Assembly (NCBI RefSeq): GCF_017873175.1
Contig: NZ_JAGGJW010000023.1
Span: 1 to 64,000, forward strand
Reading direction: 5' to 3'
Length of the DNA stretch: 64,000 nucleotides
DNA from: Neorhizobium petrolearium
GTDB taxonomy: Bacteria > Pseudomonadota > Alphaproteobacteria > Rhizobiales > Rhizobiaceae
Shown: in pieces, positions 9,239 through 17,248 of the stretch
Position numbering within the stretch: position 1 is the first letter of the stretch
Layout: each line of letters opens with the position of its first letter
The notes under the pieces: generated by a model
The model's input: the letters and a program-made list of their open reading frames with translations, nothing else
Databases searched by the model: none
Told to the model about the DNA's origin: nothing
Made by a program: the position numbers and the translations under genes

Positions 9239-10000
9239 TCATGCAGTCACGTTCCTTGTCTTCAAATCCTCCGGGGCAGTCTCTGCGCCCGTGTGATCGA
9301 CGGAGGTCGCACGGATCAGCACTTCCTGGAGCCCGAGAAGATGTTCGCGCATCGCCTCCCCGGCTCGCGCCGGGTCCCGTACCTCGATCGCGTCAATGAT
9401 GCCGGCGTGCTGGATATGGATGGCGCCCTGTCGGCGGTTGCTGGCACGCGCCCGCTCCCGGATAGCCTGCCAGGCTTCGTCCTGGCGAACACGGTTGATG
9501 AGGTCGAAAATCGACAGGAAGAGCTGGTTGCCGGCCGCCTGCGCGATCTGGCGGTGAAACGCGCCGTCCCAAAGCTCCTTCGAATCCGCGTCAGTGCTCT
9601 CGGCGATCTTGCGGGCAAGATCGCGCATCTTCTCCACATCGCGAGGCTTGGCGCGCATGGCCGCAAGCTGGGCAAGCTGCGGCTCGATCCTCAACCGGAC
9701 TTCCATGATTTCCATGAAATCGGTGCCGGCGACGAGATCGCCGAGATGTTCGCTCCAGCGAGCGGGCCGTTCGCCGATGAACGTTCCCGAGCCCTGGCGG
9801 CGCCAGATCAACCCCTCGGCTTCCAGCACTTCGAGCGCCCGGCGTACCGCGCGACGGCTGATCCCGAGCATCTCGGCCAATGCCCGCTCGGTCGGCAAAC
9901 GTCCCTCGGCGCCGAATTCCCCGGCAGCCATAAGCTCCCTCAGGCGATCAAGCGCATAGTTCGAATTGTCGTGAGCCTCGCTCGTTTTCCCCTGAACCAT
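9239..10000 (-). CDS. GntR family regulator, FadR/FCD subfamily
   Basis: This 253-residue protein has an N-terminal winged helix (LPTERALAEMLGISRRAVRRA, wing RRQGSGTFIGERP). A C-terminal all-helical FCD ligand domain follows, with conserved Asp/His positions (FHRQIAQAAGN, HAGIIDAIEVRDPARAGEAMREHL). The ATG at 10000 is chosen over a TTG at 10027 because the longer form would place the palindrome at 10007-10023 inside the gene; neither start has a strong Shine-Dalgarno sequence. It lies directly upstream of and co-directional with the importer genes, so it probably controls them and itself. The ligand may be the imported compound. Confidence 0.9.
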   Translation of the reverse strand: MVQGKTSEAHDNSNYALDRLRELMAAGEFGAEGRLPTERALAEMLGISRRAVRRALEVLEAEGLIWRRQGSGTFIGERPARWSEHLGDLVAGTDFMEIMEVRLRIEPQLAQLAAMRAKPRDVEKMRDLARKIAESTDADSKELWDGAFHRQIAQAAGNQLFLSIFDLINRVRQDEAWQAIRERARASNRRQGAIHIQHAGIIDAIEVRDPARAGEAMREHLLGLQEVLIRATSVDHTGAETAPEDLKTRNVTA

Positions 10001-10006
10001 TTTTGT

Positions 10007-10023
10007 ACCAATTCTTGATTGGT
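10007..10023. promoter_or_regulatory. Inverted repeat, candidate operator of the GntR regulator
   Basis: ACCAAT-TTCTTG-type spacing: ACCAAT at 10007-10012 and ATTGGT at 10018-10023 form a perfect 6-base inverted repeat with a 5-base spacer, 7 bases upstream of the regulator ATG. GntR proteins of the FadR group bind short inverted repeats of the form TGGT-N-ACCA, so autoregulation is a reasonable inference. Confidence 0.5.
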
Positions 10024-10081
10024 TCAAGTGGATGGCATTTCGCGTGCACAGTCAAGACACTTTTTCATCATTTTTTGCAAC

Positions 10082-10096
10082 GCACAAAATTTGTGC
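10082..10096. promoter_or_regulatory. Perfect 15-base palindrome GCACAAAATTTGTGC
   Basis: The sequence GCACAAAATTTGTGC is a perfect palindrome with 7-base arms. It sits in the 215-base divergent region between the GntR gene and sthA, 120 bases upstream of the sthA ATG. It does not match the ACCAAT/ATTGGT repeat next to the regulator. A dimeric regulator site is likely; which regulator is unknown. Confidence 0.45.
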
Positions 10097-10215
10097 AGAA
10101 AGGTCGAAATCGAGGCTTGGACGCACCGCAATCAAAACTTTAGAATAGGTGGTTACAAACGGAATCGTGAGCGCTGCCGCAGTGCGGCAGCCGGAGTTTC
10201 GAAGCGGAGTAATCC

Positions 10216-11712
10216 ATGAACCAATACGACCTCATCGTCGTCGGCAGTGGCCCGGCAGGCCGCCGGGCGGCCATCCAGGCAGCCAAACTCGACAGGAAGG
10301 TGCTTGTCATCGAGCAAGGCCGCCGGGTTGGCGGCGTCTCCGTCCATACCGGCACCATTCCGTCGAAAACGCTTCGCGAAACGGCTCTCAACCTGTCCGG
10401 CTGGCGCGAGCGCGGCTTCTACGGACGCGCCTATCGCGTCAAAGAGGAAATCAGCGCGGAGGACCTGCGCCGCCGCCTCCTGATCACGCTCGATCACGAG
10501 GTCGAGGTCCTGGAGCATCAGTTCGCGCGCAACCGGGTCCAGCACATGCGCGGCAAGGCCAGTTTCGCGGCGAACGAGACATTGGCCATCGTCAAGGACG
10601 ACGGCGACATCATGCACGTCACCGGCAAGTCGATCCTGCTGGCCGTCGGCACGCGGCCCTTCCGGCCCGACTACATACCCTTCGACGGCAAGACGGTTCT
10701 CGACAGCGACGAGTTGCTGGAAATCGAAGAGCTACCGAGGTCCATGGTGGTGATCGGCGCAGGCGTCATCGGTATTGAATATGCGACGATCTTCAGCGCA
10801 CTCGATACCGCCGTCACGGTCATCGATCCCAAGTCGACCATGCTCGACTTCATCGACAAGGAGATCGTCGAGGACTTCACCTATCAGCTCCGCGACCGCA
10901 ATATGAAGCTCCTGCTCGGCCAGAAAGCCGAGAAGGTGGAGCGCCTGCCCGGCGGCAAGGTCTCGGTGACGGTCGACAGCGGCCGCCGCCTCGTCACCGA
11001 CATGGTGCTTTTCGCCGCGGGCCGCATGGGCGCCACCGACACTCTGAATCTCGCCGCCGCCGGCCTGGAAGCCGACAGCCGCGGACGTTTGAGAGTGAAC
11101 CCCGAGACTTTTGAAACCAACGTTCCGGGCATCTATGCGGCCGGCGATGTCGTCGGCTTCCCGAGCCTTGCCTCGACCTCGATGGAGCAGGGCCGCATCG
11201 CCGCCCGTGTCGCCGTCGGCGCGATCGCCAAGGAGCCGCAGAAATATTTCCCCTACGGCATCTATGCCGTGCCGGAAATCTCCACTTGCGGCCTCACCGA
11301 AGAAGAAATGAAGGAGCGCGGCATCCCTTATGAATGTGGCATCGCCCGTTTCCGCGAAACCTCGCGAGGCCATATTATGGGCCTCGACACCGGCCTTCTG
11401 AAGCTCATCTTCTCGCTGAAAACCCGCCGCCTGCTGGGCGTGCATATCGTCGGCGAAGGCGCCACCGAACTCGTCCATATCGGCCAGGCCGTACTGAACC
11501 TCAAAGGCACGGTGGAATATTTCGTCGAGAACACGTTCAACTATCCCACACTCGCCGAAGCCTACAAGATCGCCGGCCTCGACGCCTGGAACCGCATGGG
11601 CGAACTGCCGAAGGAAGCACCGATCGCAACCGCCCAGCCGCTCGACACGGCAACCACCGTGACGGGGGCCGAAACCGCAACGACGGAAAAGAAAAAAGCC
11701 GCCTCAAAATGA
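10216..11712 (+). CDS. sthA: Soluble pyridine nucleotide transhydrogenase (Si-specific)
   Basis: This 498-residue cytoplasmic flavoprotein belongs to the class-I disulfide oxidoreductase fold. The N-terminal FAD motif is VVGSGPAGRRAAIQAAK, the second dinucleotide motif is VVIGAGVIGIEYATIF (about 175-190), and VYAAGDVVGF-type sequence (IYAAGDVVGFPSLAS) is the second FAD contact. The redox CxxxxC pair of lipoamide dehydrogenases is replaced by VGGVSVHTGTIPSK, as expected for SthA-type enzymes that move hydride between NADPH and NAD. The C-terminus adds a Thr/Ala/Lys tail of about 30 residues. It is monocistronic, with a terminator over its stop codon. Confidence 0.92.
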   Translation: MNQYDLIVVGSGPAGRRAAIQAAKLDRKVLVIEQGRRVGGVSVHTGTIPSKTLRETALNLSGWRERGFYGRAYRVKEEISAEDLRRRLLITLDHEVEVLEHQFARNRVQHMRGKASFAANETLAIVKDDGDIMHVTGKSILLAVGTRPFRPDYIPFDGKTVLDSDELLEIEELPRSMVVIGAGVIGIEYATIFSALDTAVTVIDPKSTMLDFIDKEIVEDFTYQLRDRNMKLLLGQKAEKVERLPGGKVSVTVDSGRRLVTDMVLFAAGRMGATDTLNLAAAGLEADSRGRLRVNPETFETNVPGIYAAGDVVGFPSLASTSMEQGRIAARVAVGAIAKEPQKYFPYGIYAVPEISTCGLTEEEMKERGIPYECGIARFRETSRGHIMGLDTGLLKLIFSLKTRRLLGVHIVGEGATELVHIGQAVLNLKGTVEYFVENTFNYPTLAEAYKIAGLDAWNRMGELPKEAPIATAQPLDTATTVTGAETATTEKKKAASK

Positions 11713-11722
11713 AGCGGCTTTT
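11694..11722 (+). terminator. sthA terminator overlapping the stop codon
   Basis: Arms AAAAGCCGC and GCGGCTTTT flank an 11-base loop that contains the sthA TGA. The descending arm ends in a T4 run. Confidence 0.75.
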
Positions 11723-11738
11723 CCGGAGCCTCGATATG

Positions 11739-11764
11739 AAAATGGCCCCTTCCGGGGGCCATTT
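11739..11764 (-). terminator. rpsD terminator
   Basis: AAAATGGCCCC and GGGGCCATTT form a strong hairpin 9 bases beyond the rpsD stop. Being flanked by A and T runs, it can act on both converging transcripts. Confidence 0.8.
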
Positions 11765-11772
11765 CGTCAGGA

Positions 11773-12390
11773 TCAACGCGAATAGAATTCGACGACCAGA
11801 TGCGGTTCCATGATGACCGGATACGGCACGTCGGAAAGGCTCGGAACGCGGACGAAGGTTGCCGTCATCTTGTTGTGGTCGGCTTCGATATAGTCCGGAA
11901 CGTCGCGCTCAGCGAGGCTTACCGCTTCCAGAACCGAAACGAGCTGCTTCGACTTCTGGCGGACTTCGATCACATCACCGGCCTTGCAACGGTAGGAGCC
12001 GATGTTGACGCGAACACCGTTGACGGTCACATGGCCGTGGTTGACGAACTGGCGGGCCGCGAAAACCGTCGGCACGAACTTGGCGCGGTAGACGATGGCG
12101 TCGAGGCGCGATTCCAGAAGGCCGATCAGGTTCTCGGACGTGTCGCCCTTGCGGCGGTTGGCTTCGTCATAGGTGGCGCGGAACTGCTTCTCGCGGATGT
12201 CGCCGTAATAGCCCTTCAGCTTCTGCTTGGCGCGCAGCTGCACGCCGAAGTCGGAAAGCTTGCCCTTGCGGCGCTGGCCGTGCTGGCCCGGGCCGTATTC
12301 GCGGCGGTTGACCGGGGACTTCGGACGACCCCAGATATTTTCGCCCATACGGCGGTCAATTTTGTACTTGGACGATTCGCGCTTGCTCAT
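11773..12390 (-). CDS. rpsD: 30S ribosomal protein S4
   Basis: This 205-residue S4 has the N-terminal MSKRESSKYKIDRRMGENIWGRPKSPVNRR, of which the alphaproteobacterial start MSKRESSKYKIDRRMGENIW is typical. The S4 RNA-binding domain is at about 95-155 (ESRLDAIVYRAKF, AARQFVNHGHVTVNG). It nucleates 30S assembly on the 16S 5' domain. In this lineage rpsD stands alone rather than in the alpha operon. The Shine-Dalgarno sequence AAGGA lies 6 bases before the ATG. A 9-base-arm hairpin precedes it in the leader (separate entry). Confidence 0.98.
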   Translation of the reverse strand: MSKRESSKYKIDRRMGENIWGRPKSPVNRREYGPGQHGQRRKGKLSDFGVQLRAKQKLKGYYGDIREKQFRATYDEANRRKGDTSENLIGLLESRLDAIVYRAKFVPTVFAARQFVNHGHVTVNGVRVNIGSYRCKAGDVIEVRQKSKQLVSVLEAVSLAERDVPDYIEADHNKMTATFVRVPSLSDVPYPVIMEPHLVVEFYSR

Positions 12391-12691
12391 CGCATTTCCT
12401 TCTCAATAGGTTACACCGGTTTGTTGCCAAACCGGATCAAGGAAACACGCCCTCCTCTGAGCCTCGATCGAGAAGCTCTGACAGGTTTCTCACGAAAGCG
12501 ATCGGAGACAACCACGGGACATGTCAAATGAAACACCGGGCGTTGCCACCCGGTGCTGGCGGGGTCTTTAGGCGGATGTCATGGAAATGTCAACAGCAGC
12601 GGTTCCTTAACCTCTCAGCAAGGCTGTTTCCAAGGTCGGTTTGACTCTTCGAATCTTCAACCCATCTCATACCTGAGGGAGGTAATGTGTC
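12391..12691. other. Divergent intergenic region rpsD / DUF982
   Basis: This roughly 300-base region has no supportable gene. It holds the rpsD leader hairpin, a second inverted repeat with arms CACCGGG and CCCGGTG near 12534-12555, and presumably the promoters of both divergent genes. I could not assign those promoters with confidence. Confidence 0.5.
12416..12434 (-). promoter_or_regulatory. Hairpin in the rpsD leader
   Basis: CCGGTTTG and CAAACCGG arms with a 3-base loop form a compact stem about 25 bases upstream of the rpsD ATG and just above its ribosome binding site. S4 autoregulates translation by binding leader structures in other bacteria. This stem is a candidate for such control or for mRNA protection. 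Confidence 0.4.
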
Positions 12692-12937
12692 ATGAGACGC
12701 ACAAACTGGACCAGCCCGTTGAGAGTCGAGGATCCCGAAACCGGCATCATCCGCACTGTCAGGACGGTGCGACAGGCAAAGACCGTACTGGACCGCTTCT
12801 GGCCGGCCTATCACGGCAGCCAGCATCATCGGGCCGAACAGGCCTGCGAGGATGCCCTGAAGGGAAAATCCGATCCCACGGAAGCGCGCCGAGCCTTCAT
12901 CGCCGCTGCCGTGGAAGCGCATTTCCACATTCAGTAA
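12692..12937 (+). CDS. DUF982 domain protein
   Basis: This 81-residue protein matches the DUF982 pattern: W.SPLRVEDPETG near the start, ARQAKTVL-like helix (VRQAKTVLDRFWPAYHGSQHH), then RAEQACEDALKGKSDPTEAR and RAFIAAAVEAHFHI. DUF982 is almost confined to Rhizobiales, often in many copies per genome, and has no established function. It is preceded by a GAGGTAATGTGTC ribosome-binding region and converges with the HerA-like gene 3 bases away. A second, partial member is at the right end of the window. Confidence 0.85.
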   Translation: MRRTNWTSPLRVEDPETGIIRTVRTVRQAKTVLDRFWPAYHGSQHHRAEQACEDALKGKSDPTEARRAFIAAAVEAHFHIQ

Positions 12938-12940
12938 GAT

Positions 12941-14458
12941 CTATTCGGCTGCGGCTCTCGCTTCGCCCTCGTCGGCCGCATCTGCATTGCCGGGCGCGGT
13001 TTCCGCCTGCAGGTCCGGGAAGGCGACGACGCGTTTTCCCGAAAAATCCGTGTGGACGACGATCAGCCCCTGCTCCTCGAAGTAACCGAGCAGACGCCGC
13101 GCACGGCGGGCCGAATGGGTGCCGTAGGCCCGTGCGATCCGGGCATCCGACGGGCATGGATCGCCGGCAATCGCCGCCTTGGCAATCATCAGGAAAACGC
13201 CCTGCAGGTCATCGGAAACACCGGCAGACAGGGACACCGCCGTGGCCCAGGCCTCGCCCGCGGCGGTCTCGGCATCGACGCCCGAGCGGGCGATCGCCGC
13301 ACGGCGCCGGAATTCCGAAAGCGACAGCGGTGGGCCCGGCAGACGCCGCATGCGGGCGCGCACCAGGAAATCCTGGTAAAGCACTGAATCGGTCCGGTAA
13401 CCCGATTGCGGATCGTCCAGGATTTCCGAGAGCACGGCGGAAAGCCGTTCCTCACGCTCCTCCGGCGATATCTCCTGCTGGGCGGCGCGCGGCTCCTGCG
13501 GCGCGGACGTAGCGGCCGGCATGGAGCGGGAAAGCTCGGCAAGGATATCCGTCGTCGGGCGCAGCGCAGGCGTTGCCCGGCGCACCACGATCGGCCGGGT
13601 GAATTCTTCCGGGTCGGGCGTGAAAATCAGATCCTCGACGTCCTGAGGCGCGTCCGGCAGCGGCATCAGCTTCGGGCTCGACGAGCGGGCGGACGTTTCG
13701 ACCGCGCCGATCACGATCGGCAGCGGCCGCCGCGAGAGCGCCGGGCCGAGGGCGACGAAATTGCCGCGCTTCAAATCCCGGAACATTTCAGCCTGGCGGC
13801 GGTCCATGCCTAAAAGGTCGGCGGCACGCGCCATGTCGATATCGAGGAAGGTGCGGCCCATCAGGAAGTTCGAAGCTTCCGCTGCAACATTCTTGGCAAG
13901 CTTCGCCAGGCGCTGGGTGGCGATGACACCGGCGAGCCCCCGCTTGCGGCCGCGGCACATGAGGTTGGTCATCGCACCAAGCGACAGCTTTCGCGCATCT
14001 TCGGACACATCGCCGCCGACGGAAGGCGCAAACATCTGCGCCTCGTCCACCACGACGAGCACCGGATACCAGAATTCCCGGTCGGCATCGAACATGCCGT
14101 TCAGGAAAGCGGCGGCAGCCCGCATCTGCTCCTCGAGGTCGAGGCCTTCGAGCGTCAGCACGCAGGAGACCCGGTGCTGGCGGATGCGATTGGCAATGCC
14201 GGCAAGTTCGGCTTCGGTGCGTTCTCCATCGACCACCACATGGCCGAACCTGTCGGAAAGAGTGACGAAGTCGCCTTCCGGATCGATCACCACCTGCTGC
14301 ACCCATTGGGCCGATTGTTCGAGCAGGCGCCGCAGGAGATGCGACTTACCTGAGCCGGAATTGCCCTGCACGAGCAGGCGGGTGGCCAGAAGCTCCTCGA
14401 TATCGAGCTTGGCCGGATCGCCCCCGGACACAATTCCCATATCGATGCCGACTTGCAA
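12941..14458 (-). CDS. HerA-like ATPase (DUF87/FtsK-HerA superfamily)
   Basis: This 505-residue protein has Walker A QGNSGSGKSHLLRRL at about 32-46, a DPEGDFVTLSDRFGHV segment, Walker B VLVVVDEAQMF at about 135-145, and a downstream RGRKRGLAGVIATQR motif typical of HerA/VirB4-like ATPases. The C-terminal 200 residues are less conserved and end in a helical segment (ARAYGTHSARRARRLLGYFEE) that may be a winged helix. HerA proteins pump or process DNA in archaea with NurA; no nuclease partner is encoded here. The bacterial role is unknown. Cytoplasmic, monocistronic. Confidence 0.8.
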   Translation of the reverse strand: MQVGIDMGIVSGGDPAKLDIEELLATRLLVQGNSGSGKSHLLRRLLEQSAQWVQQVVIDPEGDFVTLSDRFGHVVVDGERTEAELAGIANRIRQHRVSCVLTLEGLDLEEQMRAAAAFLNGMFDADREFWYPVLVVVDEAQMFAPSVGGDVSEDARKLSLGAMTNLMCRGRKRGLAGVIATQRLAKLAKNVAAEASNFLMGRTFLDIDMARAADLLGMDRRQAEMFRDLKRGNFVALGPALSRRPLPIVIGAVETSARSSSPKLMPLPDAPQDVEDLIFTPDPEEFTRPIVVRRATPALRPTTDILAELSRSMPAATSAPQEPRAAQQEISPEEREERLSAVLSEILDDPQSGYRTDSVLYQDFLVRARMRRLPGPPLSLSEFRRRAAIARSGVDAETAAGEAWATAVSLSAGVSDDLQGVFLMIAKAAIAGDPCPSDARIARAYGTHSARRARRLLGYFEEQGLIVVHTDFSGKRVVAFPDLQAETAPGNADAADEGEARAAAE

Positions 14459-14576
14459 TGCACTTTCCTCTTACGCCGTCTCTTCGCGGCTCCTCACTGG
14501 GCCGCGACTCTTGAGCCTTAACAGAGATCGGGATTCGTTTCGCCGGGCAAGAGCGAAAATGCACAGGGCTTTGCAG

Positions 14577-14984
14577 CTACTCGAAATTGATCTGCCAGGA
14601 AACGCCGAAGCGGTCGTTCAGCCAGCAGAACTTTTTGCTGAAGCCGTAATTGTCGATCGGCATCAGAAAGGACCCGCCTTCACCCAGAGCTCCAGCCAGC
14701 CGCTCAAGTTCCTCCTCCGTCCCGCATTCCACAAAGAACGAAAAGGATGGCGTGAAATCGAAGGCGTGCCTGACCGGACTGTCGATGCAGTCGACCTTCT
14801 GGCCGGCAAGCTCGAAGGTGGCGCGAAACACGCTGCCTTCCGCTCCCATCTCGCCTGGTTTGTAATGCTTGATGTCGATTACCCGGCTTTCCGGCAGAAC
14901 CGAGGTGTAGAAAGTGATCGCTTCCTCGCATTTGTTGCCCTGGAACATCAGGAAAGGCCGGACGGATTTGGTCGGGCTTACCAT
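14577..14984 (-). CDS. VOC superfamily protein, PhnB-like
   Basis: This 135-residue protein resembles the 3-demethylubiquinone methyltransferase-like/PhnB branch of the vicinal oxygen chelate fold: RPFLMFQGNKCEEAITFYTS near the start, then FSFFVECGTEEELERLAGAL, and a terminal KKFCWLNDRFGVSWQI. The ATG at 14984 has GGAG 6 bases upstream. An alternative ATG at 14996 overlaps the LysE stop (TGATG). Either way it is coupled to the exporter gene upstream. Substrate unknown; the methyltransferase label in databases is not supported by a SAM motif. Confidence 0.85.
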   Translation of the reverse strand: MVSPTKSVRPFLMFQGNKCEEAITFYTSVLPESRVIDIKHYKPGEMGAEGSVFRATFELAGQKVDCIDSPVRHAFDFTPSFSFFVECGTEEELERLAGALGEGGSFLMPIDNYGFSKKFCWLNDRFGVSWQINFE

Positions 14985-14995
14985 TATATTCTCCA

Positions 14996-15628
14996 TCAGG
15001 ATGCGGCTCGACGGTAGAACGCAAGCGAACCGGCAAGCGCCAGAAGTGCGCCGCCGCAGGCACGGTCCAGCCAGAGCGCGCCTTTCCGCTTCAGCAGATG
15101 CACGGCCCGTGACCCGAGCAGCGCATAGGCAAACATGACCATAAAGTCGATCAGAGCAAAAACGATCGCGAGAATGGCATATTGCGGAACCTGCGGCGCA
15201 TCAGGCGCGATGAACTGCGGCAGGAAGGCCGAGAAAAATAGATACCCCTTGGGATTGGTGACAGCGACGAGAAAGCTCTTCAGGAAAATCGACCTTGCAG
15301 ACCCCGAGCCTGACGCCGTCGCACCTTCCGTAACGTCAAGCGACCCCTTCGACCTCAAAAGCATGATACCGAGGAAGGTGAGATAGGCCGCTCCCAGCCA
15401 TTTGACGATCGTGAACCAGAATTCCGAGGCGGCAAGCAGCGCGCCAAGACCGAGCGCTACAGCACCGATCAGCACGAAATCCGAGAACATGGCACCCGCC
15501 ATGCCGGGAAGCGCGCGGCCGAGACCGTAGCGCGAGCCGTTTGTGAGCGCCAGCAGCACGGTCGGTCCGGGCGTTGCGATACCAATGAAGGCGACGATCG
15601 CGAATGCGAGCAAGGTCACTTCACTCAT
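14996..15628 (-). CDS. LysE family exporter
   Basis: This 210-residue membrane protein has about six transmembrane segments. The family start is FAIVAFIGIATPGPTVLLALTNG (kept short as IATPGPTVLLALTNG), followed by the G-rich second helix and NPKGYLFFSAFLPQF at about 125. RhtB/LysE proteins export amino acids or related metabolites. The first of two paralogues in the cluster 14577-17485, it is followed by the VOC gene and preceded by a GFA gene 9 bases away. Confidence 0.92.
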   Translation of the reverse strand: MSEVTLLAFAIVAFIGIATPGPTVLLALTNGSRYGLGRALPGMAGAMFSDFVLIGAVALGLGALLAASEFWFTIVKWLGAAYLTFLGIMLLRSKGSLDVTEGATASGSGSARSIFLKSFLVAVTNPKGYLFFSAFLPQFIAPDAPQVPQYAILAIVFALIDFMVMFAYALLGSRAVHLLKRKGALWLDRACGGALLALAGSLAFYRRAAS

Positions 15629-15637
15629 CTCTCCCTC

Positions 15638-16009
15638 CTACCAAAGATTCTTGCCGTCGATGACCGTATGCGGCCACTCCTCGGCGTCGAAATCGTCGAA
15701 CAGACGCGCGTTCACCCCGAAGCGGCGCGTCTTGCCATCCCAGGTGCCGTCCATCTGGAAATCCGGGCTGTCGCTATAAGTCGTACAGCCACAGATGCCG
15801 CAGAAATGGTGCGCCACCAGCTTCGTATTCCAGCGGTAGACGCTGTCGCTCGCGGGATCCGCCTTCACGCGAACCTGCTTCGGCTCGTAGTAGGCGTAAA
15901 GCGTGCCGCGCCTGGAGCAAAGGGAACAGGTGCAGCGGGTGAGCGCCTGCGGCAGTTCGCCGTCGATTTCGAAAACGGTCCCGCCGCAATGACAACGTCC
16001 GGTCAGCAT
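15638..16009 (-). CDS. GFA domain (Gfa-like/CENP-V) zinc protein
   Basis: This 123-residue protein shows the zinc cysteines of the GFA fold: GRCHCGG at the start, CTCSLCSRRG at about 31-40, and FCGICGC at about 69-75. The family is named for glutathione-dependent formaldehyde-activating enzyme, but most members are uncharacterised. It lies between the two LysE genes on the same strand, with 9 and 22 base gaps, so they are probably co-transcribed. Confidence 0.9.
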   Translation of the reverse strand: MLTGRCHCGGTVFEIDGELPQALTRCTCSLCSRRGTLYAYYEPKQVRVKADPASDSVYRWNTKLVAHHFCGICGCTTYSDSPDFQMDGTWDGKTRRFGVNARLFDDFDAEEWPHTVIDGKNLW

Positions 16010-16031
16010 CGGATACTCCTCCCAGATTTCC

Positions 16032-16670
16032 TCAGGCGGCGGCGCGCTTGAAGCCGATCGACAGGAGGCCTGCGCCGATCATCAGCGAACCGCCGGTGCG
16101 GTTCACAATCCTCTGGACCTTCGGCTTGCGGATCTGATTGCGCGCCAAAGCGGCAAGCAGCCCGTAAAGGGTGGCATTGAGCGTCGCGAGCGTCAGGAAC
16201 GTTACCTCGAAAATCGCCATCTGCATAAAGAGCGGCTGGGTCAGATCCAGAAACTGCGGCAGGAAAGCCACGAAGAAGACGATGCTCTTCGGGTTCAGCG
16301 CCGTCACCGCGTAGGCATGCAGGAAGATGCGGAAGGGTTTTGCCGATGGCGTCTCAGCCTCTTCCAAATCGGCCGCACGTTCGGAGACCGGAGCGCGCCA
16401 AAGCTTGATGCCGAGATAGATGAGATAAGCGGCCCCCGCCCATTTCAGAACCGTAAAGAGCGCCGCGGATGTCGCAAGCAGCGCGCCGAGGCCGAGCATC
16501 GAGGCCGTCATCGCGGTGAAATCACCAAGCGCGACCCCTGCCACAGTCGCCGAGGCGACATTTCGTCCGTGGCTGAGCGCATAGGAAATGACGAGCAGGA
16601 TCGTCGGGCCGGGAATGGCGAGCAGGACGGACGAAGCGGCGACGAAGGCGAGCCAATGTTCAAGCGACAT
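16032..16670 (-). CDS. LysE family exporter, second copy
   Basis: This 212-residue protein starts MSLEHWLAFVAASSVLLAIP and continues with GPTILLVISYALSHGR, the LysE/RhtB hallmark. NPKSIVFFVAFLPQFLD follows at about 130. I use the ATG at 16670; an open frame continues to 17117 but overlaps the GNAT gene and is not family-like. It differs clearly from the copy at 14996, so the pair is not a recent duplication. Confidence 0.92.
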   Translation of the reverse strand: MSLEHWLAFVAASSVLLAIPGPTILLVISYALSHGRNVASATVAGVALGDFTAMTASMLGLGALLATSAALFTVLKWAGAAYLIYLGIKLWRAPVSERAADLEEAETPSAKPFRIFLHAYAVTALNPKSIVFFVAFLPQFLDLTQPLFMQMAIFEVTFLTLATLNATLYGLLAALARNQIRKPKVQRIVNRTGGSLMIGAGLLSIGFKRAAA

Positions 16671-16737
16671 GCGGAATTCCTCTCGATGGGAACGCGAGCA
16701 AGCCACCGATTTTTCCACTTGGCAAGCGGTGTTTTGT

Positions 16738-17187
16738 TCAGTTTTCACGTACCCATCGATAAAGCACGTCCGGCTCCTTTTCCTCGTTCGCCGCGCCGTC
16801 GGTCTGTGCGACGGCCATGAAGCCGTGCCGCTCATAAAAGCGGCGGGCAGCGATATTGCGCTGAAAAGTCCAGAGGAAAAGCCGCGAATAGGCCGTCCTG
16901 GCGATATCCAGAAGCGCCGAACCAATCCCCTGCGCCTGCGCTTCCGGCAGGATATAAAGCTGGTCGATCCAATCCTCGCGAAAAGCGATAACGCCGAGCA
17001 AGGTCCCGTCCCGCTCGGCGCCCCATATTTCGCAGACCGGGAAGAGATGATTACTCCAATAGCCGTGATCCTCCTGCGGCGTATGCAGGCCGGCGAGCCA
17101 GGGCAATCGTTCGTCAAAGGCGGCGCGATGCACGCGCGCGGCAGCCGGTATGTCGGTAAGGGTTAGTCTGAGGATGTTCTGCATCAT
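16738..17187 (-). CDS. GNAT family N-acetyltransferase
   Basis: This 149-residue acetyltransferase has the acetyl-CoA loop as LPEAQAQGIGSALLD at about 85-100, before it the WIDQLYI strand, and after it TFQRNIAARRFYERHGF. The start is one of two adjacent ATGs (17187, 17184). A longer frame to 17247 carries no family sequence. The acceptor substrate is unknown. The gene follows a DUF1127 gene on the same strand. Confidence 0.9.
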   Translation of the reverse strand: MMQNILRLTLTDIPAAARVHRAAFDERLPWLAGLHTPQEDHGYWSNHLFPVCEIWGAERDGTLLGVIAFREDWIDQLYILPEAQAQGIGSALLDIARTAYSRLFLWTFQRNIAARRFYERHGFMAVAQTDGAANEEKEPDVLYRWVREN

Positions 17188-17248
17188 CGTATCGTCAGCC
17201 GAAAAGAGCCCCGGCGAACAAGCCGTCAGGGCCCAATCGTATCCCATC

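Noticed and set aside
12534..12555. CACCGGG / CCCGGTG inverted repeat as a terminator
   Set aside because: There is no T-run on either side and no gene ends here.
16032..17117. N-terminal extension of the second LysE gene to 17117
   Set aside because: The extension overlaps the GNAT gene and is rich in Arg with no LysE features; the family start is at 16670.
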